Of a stretch of DNA of 34,285 bases, positions 1 through 7,955 are shown piece by piece. The position numbers and the translations under genes are program-made. The stretch spans positions 4,022,288 through 4,056,572 of the forward strand of contig NZ_LT546237.1 in NCBI RefSeq assembly GCF_900078675.2. The letters run 5' to 3'. Below the pieces are notes generated by a model, which saw nothing but the letters and a program-made list of their open reading frames with translations, searched no databases and was not told where the DNA came from. The stretch is from Mycobacterium interjectum (GTDB lineage: Bacteria; Actinomycetota; Actinomycetes; Mycobacteriales; Mycobacteriaceae). Within the stretch, counting starts at the first letter, position 1. The number at the start of each line of letters is the position of its first letter.

Positions 1-2
1 AT

Positions 3-299
3 CCGCCGCCGCCGGCTCCTCCTCCGGCACCGCCGCCCGCGCCACCAGCTGCGCCGCCGCCGCCCGGAGCGGAATTCGAGTACCCGCCTCCGTACGGTAT
101 CCGGGGTGCGGGCGGTGGCGGTGGCGCAGGGCTGGACGACGTGGGCGCCGACGGGGCTGCCGGCACATTCGTTGCCGAAATTTCTGCGGCGGCAACGCCG
201 CAGCCGGCCCCCAAGCCGATTACGGCAGCGCCACCAAGCGCCGCGATTGCCGTCAGTACTCCAGATCTCATCGGGTCCCCCATTCTTGTGATCGCCTAA
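3..299 (+). CDS. C-terminal part of a proline/glycine-rich protein (5' end outside the window)
   Basis: The frame is open from the first bases and ends with TAA at 297-299. The visible 98 residues begin with a run of Pro and Ala, then a Tyr/Pro patch, a Gly-rich stretch, an acidic segment (LDDVGADG) and an Ala/Pro tail that ends in a hydrophobic ILVIA. This composition is typical of low-complexity cell-wall or membrane-associated tails in mycobacteria, but no domain is visible. The start lies upstream of the window, so length and function cannot be judged. The assignment rests on the uninterrupted frame and the amino-acid bias; competing frames are Arg-rich shadows. Confidence 0.55.
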   Translation, partial: PPPPAPPPAPPPAPPAAPPPPGAEFEYPPPYGIRGAGGGGGAGLDDVGADGAAGTFVAEISAAATPQPAPKPITAAPPSAAIAVSTPDLIGSPILVIA

Positions 300-495
300 C
301 GACGCAAGACTCGTACCCCTTATTCACACCCATAATCGGGTGCTCGGTGGGGCAGGTGACTTTGGCCGATCCCCTGCGCGGTTGATGCGCCGCCACCGGG
401 AACCTGGGCGGCTCAGCCGCCTCCTCCTTTCGGATCCACATTCGGACTCGATCCGTCGGCCGCGCGCGCAATCGGCAGTCGCGGATTCGGCGCAA
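300..495. other. Intergenic region between convergent genes
   Basis: These 196 bases separate the end of the proline-rich gene from the end of the luciferase-like gene on the other strand. I see no RNA gene, no convincing terminator hairpin and no ORF with a plausible ribosome binding site. Confidence 0.4.
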
Positions 496-1467
496 TCAGC
501 CGAGCGCCGGCAGTACCTTGTCGGTGAGCAGCTGAACCGACTTCCACGCCTCGTCGACCGGCATCCCGCCGACCAGCGGATGCAGCACGAGCGGCCCGTA
601 CTGCTGGGACCCTCGCACCTCGGCGATGAGCTGGTCGGGGGTCAGGAACCGGTACCGCCCCGACGCCTTGACCTCGTCCAGGGTCTGCACCCCGGGCAGG
701 TGCATGAGCGAACGCTCCTCGCCCGACCATCCGCCGTAAGTGACTGCCTCCCAGAGGATGTGGTCGCCGAATTCCGCCCAGGCCCGGTCCGGATCCTCGT
801 GCAGGTAGATCATCCCGCGATTGATCGGCCCAGGCATGAGGATGAGGGATTTGATGCCGGCCTCGGAACACAACTCGCGATAGTAGGCGGCGATCCCGGG
901 CAGGTGGTCGGCCAGGCTGAGCGGCAGCCGAAAACGCGCCGCGCGCCGCGCGGTGACGCGCGAACCGCCGCCGACGTACAGCGGCGGATGCGGCCGTGTC
1001 CAGGTACCGGTGCATACTCCCGCGTCGGCCCCGGTACCGGACCAGACGGACAGCATCCGCTCGACCAGGGCGTCCATCAGTGCGCCGCGCCGTCCGAAAT
1101 CGATGCCGAGCGAGTCGTATTCGATCGTGCGGTAGCCCAGGCCCACGGTGGTGTGCAGCCGGCCGCGGCTCATGTTGTCGACGAGCGCGATGTCCTCGGC
1201 TAGTCGGACGGGATTCCACAGCGGCCCCAGCGCGCAGTCCACGCTGGCGATCAGGGTCGTAGTGCGCGCCAGGAACATCGACGCCGCCATGATCGGGTTG
1301 CAGCTCCACCCGTGCCCGGTCGCATGATGCTCATCGACACTGATGGAGGTGATTCCGCGGGACTCGCCCCACTGCGCCAGTTCCAGCGCGGCCGCCAGCA
1401 GTTCGCTCTGCACGCGCGGATCACCTTGGGGGGAGGCAAAATTGAAGCGCAGCACGGTCAATAGCAC
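496..1467 (-). CDS. LLM-class (luciferase-like) flavin/F420-dependent oxidoreductase
   Basis: This 323-residue protein has the luciferase-like TIM-barrel pattern. It opens with a beta-strand and an SxDEHH motif near residues 43-48 (SVDEHHATGH), followed by a conserved PVRLAEDIALVDNMSRGRL block near 86-105 that is typical of bacterial luciferase-like and F420-dependent oxidoreductases. In mycobacteria such enzymes usually use F420 or FMNH2; cofactor and substrate cannot be read here. The start is GTG at 1467 with GGAGG six bases upstream, lying inside the end of the preceding VOC gene, one base after its stop. It is the last gene of the five-gene minus-strand operon that begins at 5229, so it probably oxidises or reduces an intermediate of that pathway. 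Confidence 0.85.
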   Translation of the reverse strand: MLLTVLRFNFASPQGDPRVQSELLAAALELAQWGESRGITSISVDEHHATGHGWSCNPIMAASMFLARTTTLIASVDCALGPLWNPVRLAEDIALVDNMSRGRLHTTVGLGYRTIEYDSLGIDFGRRGALMDALVERMLSVWSGTGADAGVCTGTWTRPHPPLYVGGGSRVTARRAARFRLPLSLADHLPGIAAYYRELCSEAGIKSLILMPGPINRGMIYLHEDPDRAWAEFGDHILWEAVTYGGWSGEERSLMHLPGVQTLDEVKASGRYRFLTPDQLIAEVRGSQQYGPLVLHPLVGGMPVDEAWKSVQLLTDKVLPALG

Positions 1468-1468
1468 G

Positions 1469-1948
1469 TCAAACCTCCGGTGGGCCGGCCATCGAGTTCA
1501 GGAACGCGGGGAAGTCGGGAAAAAGCGCGCGATCGACGATCTCGATGCGGGTGCCACAAGCGTCCGTGTAGTAGGCGAACAGCGCGAGATCGGACCCGGG
1601 AGTGTCGGCGGTCATCTCCAAAGTGAAGCCGTTGGCCTCCAGCGCCCCGGCGCTCTCGGCGAGGTCGTCGCTGAAGTAGCCGAGGTGATGGACGGCGTTG
1701 CCCGGCGCGGCCGTCCACGGACTTCCGGGCACCTCTTGCACGAGTTCGACGTGGGGGCTTTGCAAGGAGTAGACGATCGTCGAGGTCAGTTCGCGGACGC
1801 CGGCGGCGGTGCGAAAGGGCAGCGTGTAGCTCATCGGATTGATCCACCGGTAGCCGGCCAGCGCGCTCAGCCTGGCCATCGCCGCGTCGAGGTCGGGCAC
1901 GATGATGCCGGTGTGGTAGAAGTCCTCGGGGTGCAGAGCGAATGTCAT
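1469..1948 (-). CDS. VOC (glyoxalase/methylmalonyl-CoA epimerase-like) superfamily protein
   Basis: This 159-residue protein starts with a paired beta-alpha-beta VOC module (FYHTGIIVPDLDAAMARL) and has a second half-module around HVELVQEVPGSPW and HHLGYFSDDL. The His near the N-terminus and HHLGY in the middle fit metal ligands of glyoxalase/epimerase-type VOC enzymes. I chose ATG 1948 because AAGGGA precedes it and the VOC fold begins right after it; the longer frame adds Ser/Thr-rich residues without homology. It follows the SDR by 16 bases and precedes the luciferase-like gene by one base. The substrate is unknown; epimerase, lyase and dioxygenase are all possible within VOC. Confidence 0.8.
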   Translation of the reverse strand: MTFALHPEDFYHTGIIVPDLDAAMARLSALAGYRWINPMSYTLPFRTAAGVRELTSTIVYSLQSPHVELVQEVPGSPWTAAPGNAVHHLGYFSDDLAESAGALEANGFTLEMTADTPGSDLALFAYYTDACGTRIEIVDRALFPDFPAFLNSMAGPPEV

Positions 1949-1964
1949 TGTGAGTCCCTTGCTT

Positions 1965-2714
1965 TCAGACGCAGTCGGATGCGCCGTCGACGACGAAGAG
2001 CGCGCCACTGGTGTAGCTGCTCTGCTCGGTGCACAGAAACGCGATCGTCGGCGCGATCTCCCCGACCGATCCGAACCGGCGCAACGGAATGTGCGCCAGC
2101 TCGGATTCCACCAGTTCGGCCGACCCGTGCATCGGAGCGGTCATCGGGGTGTCGATCGTGCCCGGCGCCACCGCATTCACCCGGATCCCCTTGCGCGCCC
2201 ACTTGACCGCGAGATTCCGCGTGATGCAAACGATCCCGGCCTTCGCGGCGCCGTAGCCGGGCACCAGCGGAACGGCTCGCAGCGCCGACATCGACGCCAG
2301 GTTGACCACGCTGGCGCCGCCGGGCGCAGTCGACGACTTCAACGCCCCGTACAGGGCGACCGTGAGCCGGTACGGACCGGTCAGGTTGAGCGCGACCGAC
2401 GCGTCGAACCCGTCGGGCTTCGACTCGTCAAGGCCGCCGGGGAAATTCGCGCCGGCATTGTTGACGAGCACGTCGAGGCGGGTGAACCTCTGCGCGAGCG
2501 CGTCTATCGACTTTTCCTCGATGATCTGCAATTGGTGATAGGCCATACCGGACAGGTCGGCCTGGTAGTCGGCGGCGGTCGGTTTGGTTCCGGTGATGGC
2601 AACCGAGGCACCGGCGTCGCGGAACAGCGTCGCGCTGGCGTGCCCGATGCCGCTGGTGCCGCCGGTGATCAGCACCTCCGTCCCGGTGAAGTCGAAGGTG
2701 ACGCGTGCCGTCAT
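1965..2714 (-). CDS. SDR-family NAD(P)-dependent oxidoreductase
   Basis: A classical short-chain dehydrogenase of 249 residues, the usual length. The cofactor motif TGGTSGIG is at about 17-24, NNAG at 85-88, the catalytic Ser at 141, and Tyr154-x3-Lys158 (YGAAK) completes the triad. The C-terminus has the usual PTIAFLCTEQSSYTSGALFVVDGA-type ending. The start ATG 2714 overlaps the stop of the upstream sulfatase-like gene in an ATGA arrangement, and GAGGAA lies just upstream, so translation is probably coupled. It most likely oxidises an alcohol or reduces a ketone in the same pathway as the neighbouring sulfotransferase and VOC proteins. The substrate cannot be inferred from sequence. Confidence 0.9.
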   Translation of the reverse strand: MTARVTFDFTGTEVLITGGTSGIGHASATLFRDAGASVAITGTKPTAADYQADLSGMAYHQLQIIEEKSIDALAQRFTRLDVLVNNAGANFPGGLDESKPDGFDASVALNLTGPYRLTVALYGALKSSTAPGGASVVNLASMSALRAVPLVPGYGAAKAGIVCITRNLAVKWARKGIRVNAVAPGTIDTPMTAPMHGSAELVESELAHIPLRRFGSVGEIAPTIAFLCTEQSSYTSGALFVVDGASDCV

Positions 2715-3946
2715 AAGTTCCTCGCTAATCGGTTTGTGAGCCAGGCGCTTTCCCAGAAGTTGGTGCTGTCGGCCAGCAGCGTTTCGTGCGCCCTCTTCAA
2801 CACTTCGCGCGCGCCCGCGTGCTCGGACGCGGCGAGCTCGGCGAGGTGGATGGCGTGCAGCGCCCGGCCCGCGTCGAGGTGCCTGCGCGCCCTGTCCACC
2901 AACGCATCGGCGCCGGCCAGCTCCACCACGTCGGCGGCGACGGCGTCGAAGCCGACGGGGTACAGCTCCGTGGTCGACCGGTGATGAAACCAGCCCGAGT
3001 AGTTCTCCCAGACGGCGCGCACGTCCCAGGCGACCTTGCCGTAGCCCTGGCCCACTTCGTATTCCGGGGGCAACGTGATCTCGCGCATCAGGGTCCGGAC
3101 GTCCTTGCCCGCGTTCATCCCGGCGACGGTCTGGTCGTGGATGTATTGGATCGCGTCCCGCAGCCGGGTCAATTCGGCGTTGATGCGCCCCTTGCCGGCG
3201 ATCGGGTCGAAGTGGCCGGTCACCAGGAGTTCCGGCTCCAGCTCGCGCACCCGCTCGACCGACGCGATCGCGGTCAGCGCGTCCCGGTACCGGTCGCCGC
3301 GCATCGTCACGAGGTTGGGGATGTGCCCGAACACCGGGCCGAAGGTGTTCCCGCACAGGCAGATCCGTTCGTCGGGTAGCCACACAACCAGCGAATCGGT
3401 GGTCTCACCGCCGGGCACCGAGATCAGCTCCATCCGCCGGCCGCCGATCTCCAGGGTCAGCGTGTCCTCGAATTCGAGGTCGACGACGGGCACGCTCTGG
3501 CCGGCCAGCCGCGTCGTACCGAGACGGCGCTGAATGGCCTGGATGCCCGTCGCCAGCTTGTCCTGGAAGGCGAACGCGCTGCGGGCGGCGCGGTACGGGA
3601 TCAGCCGTTCGTTGTCGTCGCGCCACGCGGTCCAGTTCGCCTGCGCGACAACCGTTGTATCGGGGTCGCGCACGCTGTCCAAGCCGCCGACGTGGTCGAC
3701 GTGGCCCTGCGTGAAGATGATGTAGCGCACCGGGGAGGGGTCGACGGCGTCGAAGTTGGCGCGGTGCACCGGCCCCTCGAAGCCCATCCCGGTGTTGACG
3801 ACGACCCGGCCGTCGCCGGTGGTCAGCAGGTAGGCGTTCGACAGGCCCGGCGAGCACCACAGGCCCGGCGCTATCTGGTCGGCCTTCTCGGCGGACGCCG
3901 GGCGCATGGCATCGGCGCCGGGTCTGCTGCGATAGACGGGTTCCAT
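2711..3946 (-). CDS. Alkyl-sulfatase-like metallo-beta-lactamase-fold protein with altered metal ligands
   Basis: A 411-residue protein with an N-terminal MBL fold (about residues 20-240) and a C-terminal alkyl-sulfatase dimerisation-type region (HDQTVAGMNAGKD onward, about 260-400). It lacks the SCP2-like third domain found in full SdsA1-type sulfatases such as the one at 23719-25593. The MBL motif normally HxHxDH reads QGHVDH (residues 80-85), so the first His is Gln. By eye-alignment to the paralogue in this window, two Glu ligands are Ser184 and Gly198. Zinc binding may therefore be changed or lost. ATG 3946 was chosen because AAGGAG lies nine bases upstream; an ATG six codons earlier (3964) overlaps the sulfotransferase stop. 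It is the second gene of the operon, right after a sulfotransferase. Confidence 0.8.
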   Translation of the reverse strand: MEPVYRSRPGADAMRPASAEKADQIAPGLWCSPGLSNAYLLTTGDGRVVVNTGMGFEGPVHRANFDAVDPSPVRYIIFTQGHVDHVGGLDSVRDPDTTVVAQANWTAWRDDNERLIPYRAARSAFAFQDKLATGIQAIQRRLGTTRLAGQSVPVVDLEFEDTLTLEIGGRRMELISVPGGETTDSLVVWLPDERICLCGNTFGPVFGHIPNLVTMRGDRYRDALTAIASVERVRELEPELLVTGHFDPIAGKGRINAELTRLRDAIQYIHDQTVAGMNAGKDVRTLMREITLPPEYEVGQGYGKVAWDVRAVWENYSGWFHHRSTTELYPVGFDAVAADVVELAGADALVDRARRHLDAGRALHAIHLAELAASEHAGAREVLKRAHETLLADSTNFWESAWLTNRLARNL

Positions 3947-3960
3947 CGCGGATGTCTCCT

Positions 3961-5229
3961 TCATTCGGGGCGGACGTCGAACCTGTCGAAGTAGAAGCCG
4001 AACCGCCCGCGCAGTTCGTCGGGCGAGATGCCGAAATGCCGCTGCAGGTCGTAGCGGATGCGGCCGTGCTTGCCCCGCGGGTTGCCGTCCAGGTACTGCT
4101 GCAGGCGCCCCCGCACCTTCGGTGTCAGCTCGACGCCGCCCCGCCGGTACAGCTGCTCCAGCAGCGGCAGCTCGTTGCCGTTGAGGTGGTGGAAGCTGAT
4201 GTCGATGCTGCGTTCGGCCGGAACGAGCTCGCGGTCACGCACGCACGCGCCGAGCAGCCGGTGCACCCGGTCGCTCCAGTAGTCCAGCAGCCAGCCCGCG
4301 TCGATGCTGGTGCGGCGCAGCCGGTCGGAGTAGGCCATCATCGTGATCGCCGACTGCACCACCGCCACCGGGTCGCGATGGGTGAAGGCCACCGTCGCGT
4401 CGGGAAAGGTCGCCATCAGCGGGCCGAGCTGCTCGCAGTGCTGCGGGCTCTTCAGGACCCAGGTCCGCGGACCGCGCAGGAAGGTCAGCGCCTGCAGAAC
4501 TTTCCTCAGGTACGCGTAGTGGCGGTTTTGGTCGAGCGCCAGGTAGTAATCGCGCCAATCGGGCACGCGCGCGTGCCATTCCAGGACGTAGGCGGCCAGG
4601 TCGAGGTCGAGCAGTTCGACCTCCTCCTCGATCGCCTCGGGAAACCGGTCGTGCATCGCGGCCACCACCGGCGCGCTGGCCATGAGCGCGTCGTGCTCGG
4701 CCTTCGCCCGCGCGTAGCGGGGATCGACCCCGAAGATGTCGGGGCCCTGGCCGCGGGCGGGAATCGGTTCCTGGCTCTCCCAATAGGGCAGCGCGCGCCG
4801 GCGCGGGTCGGCGGCGATGAGATTCACCAGATGCGTGGTGCCGGATCGCGGCATCCCGACCACGATGAGGGGCTTTTCGATGACAATCGACTCGATTTCG
4901 GGGTAGCGCCCGATGAGCTCGACCAGCGACAGCCGGTTGCGCAGCAGGCGAACCACTCGCTGCCGCAGCGACGTGCGGGTGAGCTGGGTCAGGCCCTCGT
5001 CGGCCTCGATCGCCGCCACGTGCGCGGCCAGCCGCTCCCCGAACCCGTCGCCGTCGTCCAGATCGCCGGCACCGGCCTGCCCGACCGCCTCGGCCAGCAT
5101 CCGGTCGATGTCGAAGTCGACCGGCCTGGCTTCGGTGAATTCCAGAATCTGACGCTGCACATCGGTCAGCCGAGGTGCCGTCAGATCGTCGAAGTCGATG
5201 TCATTCACGTCGCCGACCGCATGACCCAC
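3961..5229 (-). CDS. Sulfotransferase-family protein (PAPS-dependent)
   Basis: This 422-residue protein has the P-loop-like 5'-phosphosulfate-binding motif GMPRSGTT at about 125-132 and a downstream 3'-phosphate-binding region (LKSPQHCEQLGPLMATFPD, then FTHRDPVAVVQSA). Both are typical of the bacterial sulfotransferase family abundant in mycobacteria. A His/Asp/Arg-rich N-terminal helical region of about 110 residues precedes the catalytic domain, as in other mycobacterial members. The predicted reaction is transfer of sulfate from PAPS to an alcohol or phenol; the acceptor is unknown. GTG 5229 is supported by GGAGG seven bases upstream. It is the first gene of a five-gene operon with a sulfatase-like protein, an SDR, a VOC protein and a luciferase-like enzyme. 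A -10-like TAGCTT lies in the short gap after the DUF2237 gene. Confidence 0.88.
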   Translation of the reverse strand: MGHAVGDVNDIDFDDLTAPRLTDVQRQILEFTEARPVDFDIDRMLAEAVGQAGAGDLDDGDGFGERLAAHVAAIEADEGLTQLTRTSLRQRVVRLLRNRLSLVELIGRYPEIESIVIEKPLIVVGMPRSGTTHLVNLIAADPRRRALPYWESQEPIPARGQGPDIFGVDPRYARAKAEHDALMASAPVVAAMHDRFPEAIEEEVELLDLDLAAYVLEWHARVPDWRDYYLALDQNRHYAYLRKVLQALTFLRGPRTWVLKSPQHCEQLGPLMATFPDATVAFTHRDPVAVVQSAITMMAYSDRLRRTSIDAGWLLDYWSDRVHRLLGACVRDRELVPAERSIDISFHHLNGNELPLLEQLYRRGGVELTPKVRGRLQQYLDGNPRGKHGRIRYDLQRHFGISPDELRGRFGFYFDRFDVRPE

Positions 5230-5284
5230 GCGCCCGCCTCCTCGACATCGACTGCGTCGAAGCTACCGCAGCGAGCCGAGAGTT

Positions 5285-5671
5285 CTACAGGTTAGCCAGG
5301 TCGTCGGGAACGTCGACCTTGTGCTCCTGCAGCGCCTCCAGGGGGACCACCTCGAGCGTGCGCTCGTGGGTGGACGCCAGCACCACGGGCGCGGCGAACC
5401 CGTCGTGATGGGCCCGGAGCCAGTTCAGCGCGGTGACACACCAGCGGTCGCCGGGGAGCAGCCCGGGGAACCGGAGCTCGGGAACCGGCGTCAGCAAGTC
5501 GTTACCGATGGAACGCTGGTGTTCCAGGAACTCAGCGGTCATCACCGCACAGATCGTGTGCCGGCCGAGGTCCTCCGAACCGGTCGAGCAGCAGCCGTCG
5601 CGGTAGTAACCGGTAAGTGGTTCCGTGCCGCACGGTTCCAGCGGACCGCCGAGCACATTGCGATCAGGCAC
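5285..5671 (-). CDS. DUF2237 family protein
   Basis: A 128-residue protein matching the DUF2237 pattern: NVLGGPLEPCGTEPLTGYYRDGCC at the N-terminus, ICAVMTAEFLEHQRSIGNDL in the middle and DRWCVTALNWLRAH near the C-terminus. The family is widespread in bacteria, small and soluble, with conserved Cys (here in the EPCG and DGCC motifs and a WC), and its function is not established. The start is GTG 5671. It lies 55 bases upstream of the sulfotransferase on the same strand, so it could be read into that operon, although the gap could also hold a separate promoter. I infer no function. Confidence 0.85.
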   Translation of the reverse strand: MPDRNVLGGPLEPCGTEPLTGYYRDGCCSTGSEDLGRHTICAVMTAEFLEHQRSIGNDLLTPVPELRFPGLLPGDRWCVTALNWLRAHHDGFAAPVVLASTHERTLEVVPLEALQEHKVDVPDDLANL

Positions 5672-5782
5672 GCGCTTAGTATCGCGCTCCTCGGCGCGAA
5701 GTTCGAAGGATCTTTTTGCATCCGTTCCGCAAATGCCATCCGGTACCCGATCGGCCCTGCTACGCGGTACGTTCTGCGTGTG

Positions 5783-6166
5783 ATGCTTGCCGGTGCTTTC
5801 CTGGCGGAAGCGGCCGCGACGGTCGACAACAAACTAAACGTGCAAGGCGGCGTGCTGTCCAAATTCACGGTCGGTCCCGACCGGGTGGCCCGCATTGTCC
5901 TGGTGGTGCTGACCCAGCCCGACGACGAAGATTCGGAACGGCGGATCGACGTGGAAATGAAGCCACCGACGCTTGACGCCACTCAACACACTTCGTTCGA
6001 AGCGCCACAGGCCGCCGTCGGGGACTTTCCGGGTTTCGCCTTCTTTCCGATCGAGACGCGGCTGCCGTTTGACGGCCGCTGGGTGATCGACGTTTCGTGC
6101 GGAGATTCGGTGGTCTCGTTACCCCTTGTCGTAAACGAGTGGTCGCCGCAGTCATTCGGCATCTGA
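5783..6166 (+). CDS. DUF6941-like hypothetical protein
   Basis: A 127-residue protein opening with LAEAAATVDNKLNVQGGVLSKF, which resembles the DUF6941 pattern in which a short strand is followed by a KLN(I/V)xG motif. The rest alternates beta-strands (ARIVLVVLTQPDD, RRIDVEMKPPTL, WVIDVSCGDSVVSLPLVV), consistent with a small beta-sandwich. No catalytic motif is visible. The ATG at 5783 directly follows an in-frame GTG (5780). A -10-like TACGTT at 5768-5773 would place transcription at or just before these codons, suggesting a leaderless mRNA. It is divergent from the DUF2237 gene and upstream of the GH5-like gene, with about 200 bases between. Function unknown. Confidence 0.7.
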   Translation: MLAGAFLAEAAATVDNKLNVQGGVLSKFTVGPDRVARIVLVVLTQPDDEDSERRIDVEMKPPTLDATQHTSFEAPQAAVGDFPGFAFFPIETRLPFDGRWVIDVSCGDSVVSLPLVVNEWSPQSFGI

Positions 6167-6355
6167 GCGGGCCCGTTTTCACCAGGCGCACAACGGTCTT
6201 GGCGCCCGTCGTGACCGCATCCCAAGGGCCACAACGCACCCGCGGGCCCCGCGCGTGAATGCCGCTAGGTCACAACGAGATAACAATTCCCGAAGCGCCG
6301 ATAAGCTCCCCGGCGACTCGCTGGCCAAATCCCGGGGAGGCGGCCCGGCGAAATT

Positions 6356-6361
6356 TATCGT
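6356..6361 (+). promoter_or_regulatory. -10 element of a probable leaderless promoter for the GH5-like gene
   Basis: TATCGT fits the mycobacterial TAnnnT -10 consensus. Six bases separate it from GTG 6368, so the expected transcription start coincides with the start codon. No good -35 is seen, which is common in mycobacteria. Confidence 0.4.
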
Positions 6362-6367
6362 CAGATC

Positions 6368-7528
6368 GTGCACCGTCGAACAGCCCTCAAGATCCCCTTG
6401 CTGCTGGCGGCGGGCACGGCGCTGGCCCACGCGCCCCGCGCCTCGGCCGAACCGGCACCGCGCTCCTCCGGTGAGGTGACCCGGTGGTCACCCGACCGTG
6501 CCAATCGTTGGTACCAAGCGCAGGGATGGCTCGTCGGTGCCAACTACATCCCGTCCACCGCCATCAATCAGCTCGAGATGTTTCAGCCGGGCACCTACGA
6601 CCTCCGGCGCATCAATACCGAGCTGGGCTGGGCCCGGGCATACGGCTTCAACAGCGTGCGGGTGTTTCTGCACGATCAGCTGTGGGCGCAGGACGCCCGC
6701 GGCTTCCACAACCGCCTCGCGCAGTTCGTCAGCCTCGCCGCCAGCCACGGCATCAGGCCGCTGTTCGTCTTCTTCGACTCGTGCTGGGACCCGTTCCCCA
6801 AACTGGGCCCGCAACGGGCGCCGAGGCCCGGCGTGCACAACTCGGGTTGGGTGCAGAGCCCCGGCGCCGAACGCCTGGGCGATCCCGCCTACACCCGCGT
6901 CCTGCACGACTACGTGACGAGCGTGTTGACCCAATTCCGCAGTGACAACCGGATTTTGGGTTGGGACATGTGGAACGAGCCCGACAACCCCGCGCGCGTG
7001 TATCAAAAGGTGGAGAGGAAAGACAAGCTGGAACTGGTCGCCGAGCTGCTCCCCCAGGTGTTCCGGTGGGCGCGCGCGGTCGACCCGAGCCAACCGTTGA
7101 CAAGCGGCGTGTGGCGCGGCGGCGATCAGGGCGAGCAGGGGGGCCGCAGCCCGATCAGCGACATCCAGCTGAACAACGCCGACGTGATCACCTTTCACTC
7201 ATACGCCGAGCCCGCGGGCTTCGAGTCGCGGATCGCCGAGCTTGCGCCGCTGGGGCGACCGATCATCTGTACCGAGTACATGGCCCGGCCCCAGGGCAGC
7301 ACCATCGAGGCGATCCTGCCGATCGCGAAGCGGCGCAACGTCGGCGCCTTCAACTGGGGTCTGGTCGCCGGCAAGACCCAGACCTACTATCCTTGGGACT
7401 CCTGGGACCACCCGTATCCGGCGCCGCCGAAGGTGTGGTTTCATGACCTTCTGCAACCCGATGGCCGGCCCTTTCGGGACAATGAATTGCAGGCGGCTAG
7501 GAGCCTGACCAGCGGCGGGCCTACCTGA
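6368..7528 (+). CDS. Tat-exported GH5-like glycoside hydrolase (cellulase/mannanase type)
   Basis: A 386-residue protein beginning with a twin-arginine signal: HRRTALK, then a hydrophobic stretch (IPLLLAAGTALA) and an ASA cleavage region near residue 27. The mature part has the (beta/alpha)8 glycosidase pattern of GH5. It includes GFNSVRVFLHDQLW, a WDMWNEPDN block with the likely acid/base Glu at residue 204, and IICTEYMARP with the likely nucleophile Glu at residue 303. WDSWDHP near the C-terminus is typical of the last barrel strand. It should hydrolyse a beta-linked polysaccharide or glycoside outside the cytoplasm; cellulose, mannan and xylan cannot be told apart. GTG 6368 is fixed by the Tat motif and by the -10 box just upstream. 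A hairpin follows the gene. Confidence 0.85.
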   Translation: MHRRTALKIPLLLAAGTALAHAPRASAEPAPRSSGEVTRWSPDRANRWYQAQGWLVGANYIPSTAINQLEMFQPGTYDLRRINTELGWARAYGFNSVRVFLHDQLWAQDARGFHNRLAQFVSLAASHGIRPLFVFFDSCWDPFPKLGPQRAPRPGVHNSGWVQSPGAERLGDPAYTRVLHDYVTSVLTQFRSDNRILGWDMWNEPDNPARVYQKVERKDKLELVAELLPQVFRWARAVDPSQPLTSGVWRGGDQGEQGGRSPISDIQLNNADVITFHSYAEPAGFESRIAELAPLGRPIICTEYMARPQGSTIEAILPIAKRRNVGAFNWGLVAGKTQTYYPWDSWDHPYPAPPKVWFHDLLQPDGRPFRDNELQAARSLTSGGPT

Positions 7529-7530
7529 AG

Positions 7531-7550
7531 CGCCCCCGGACGGGGGAGCG
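7531..7550. terminator. Hairpin between convergent genes
   Basis: CCCCC (7533-7537) and GGGGG (7542-7546) flank a GGAC loop, extended by a CG/CG pair with a mismatch. It sits just after the GH5-like stop and before the end of the convergent WhiB gene. There is no T-run on the plus side, so it would be a mycobacterial I-type hairpin without a U tail. Confidence 0.45.
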
Positions 7551-7607
7551 GTAACAATTTCGTAATAAGGAGGGCGGGCCTCGCCGGCTTTTCGCGCCCG
7601 CGGGTTC

Positions 7608-7955
7608 CTATCCGAGCGACCGGCTGTTGCGCCTGTCGAAGTAATCCGTCCACGACACGATCTCGGGGTGCTGCTTGAGCAAGGCCCTGCGCTGCCGCTC
7701 GGTCATACCACCCCAGATCCCGAACTCGACCTTGTTGTCGAGCGCTTCCGCCCCGCATTCCTGCATCACGGGGCAGTGACGGCAGATAGCCGCGGCCCTT
7801 CGCTGGGCGGCTCCCCGCACAAATAGTTCGTCGGGATCGGTTTCCCTGCACAGCGCCTTCGTGACCCACGCGCGATCGCCCGCGTCCACTGCGCGCGGAG
7901 CGCCGGCTGGGGGCACCAGATTTAGCGGCCGCGAGGCCGGTCCTGTTCCTGGCAA
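7608..7955 (-). CDS. whiB4: WhiB4-type iron-sulfur regulator
   Basis: The C-terminal 90 residues match WhiB4 closely: WVTKALC, DPDELFVRGAAQRRAAAICRHCPVMQEC, a GIWGG turn, and the TERQRRALLKQHP DNA-binding tail. The four cluster Cys are spaced C-x21-C-x2-C-x5-C, binding a [4Fe-4S] cluster that senses O2/NO and redox state. I chose TTG 7955 because AAGGGA lies about eight bases upstream and it gives 115 residues, close to the 118 of the M. tuberculosis protein; the same frame is open up to an ATG at 8156. The core is strikingly WhiB4-like but the extreme tail (DRRNSRSLG) differs, and from memory whiB4 lies elsewhere in M. tuberculosis. This may therefore be a second, paralogous copy. Confidence 0.8.
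   Translation of the reverse strand: MPGTGPASRPLNLVPPAGAPRAVDAGDRAWVTKALCRETDPDELFVRGAAQRRAAAICRHCPVMQECGAEALDNKVEFGIWGGMTERQRRALLKQHPEIVSWTDYFDRRNSRSLG

Noticed and set aside
340..1203. Long plus-strand frame over the luciferase-like gene
   Set aside because: Arg/Pro/Val-rich translation without domain pattern; antisense shadow of a clear enzyme gene in high-GC DNA.
3952..5295. 447-codon plus-strand frame opposite the sulfotransferase
   Set aside because: Composition is Val/Gln/Arg-biased with no motif, while the minus strand encodes a full sulfotransferase.
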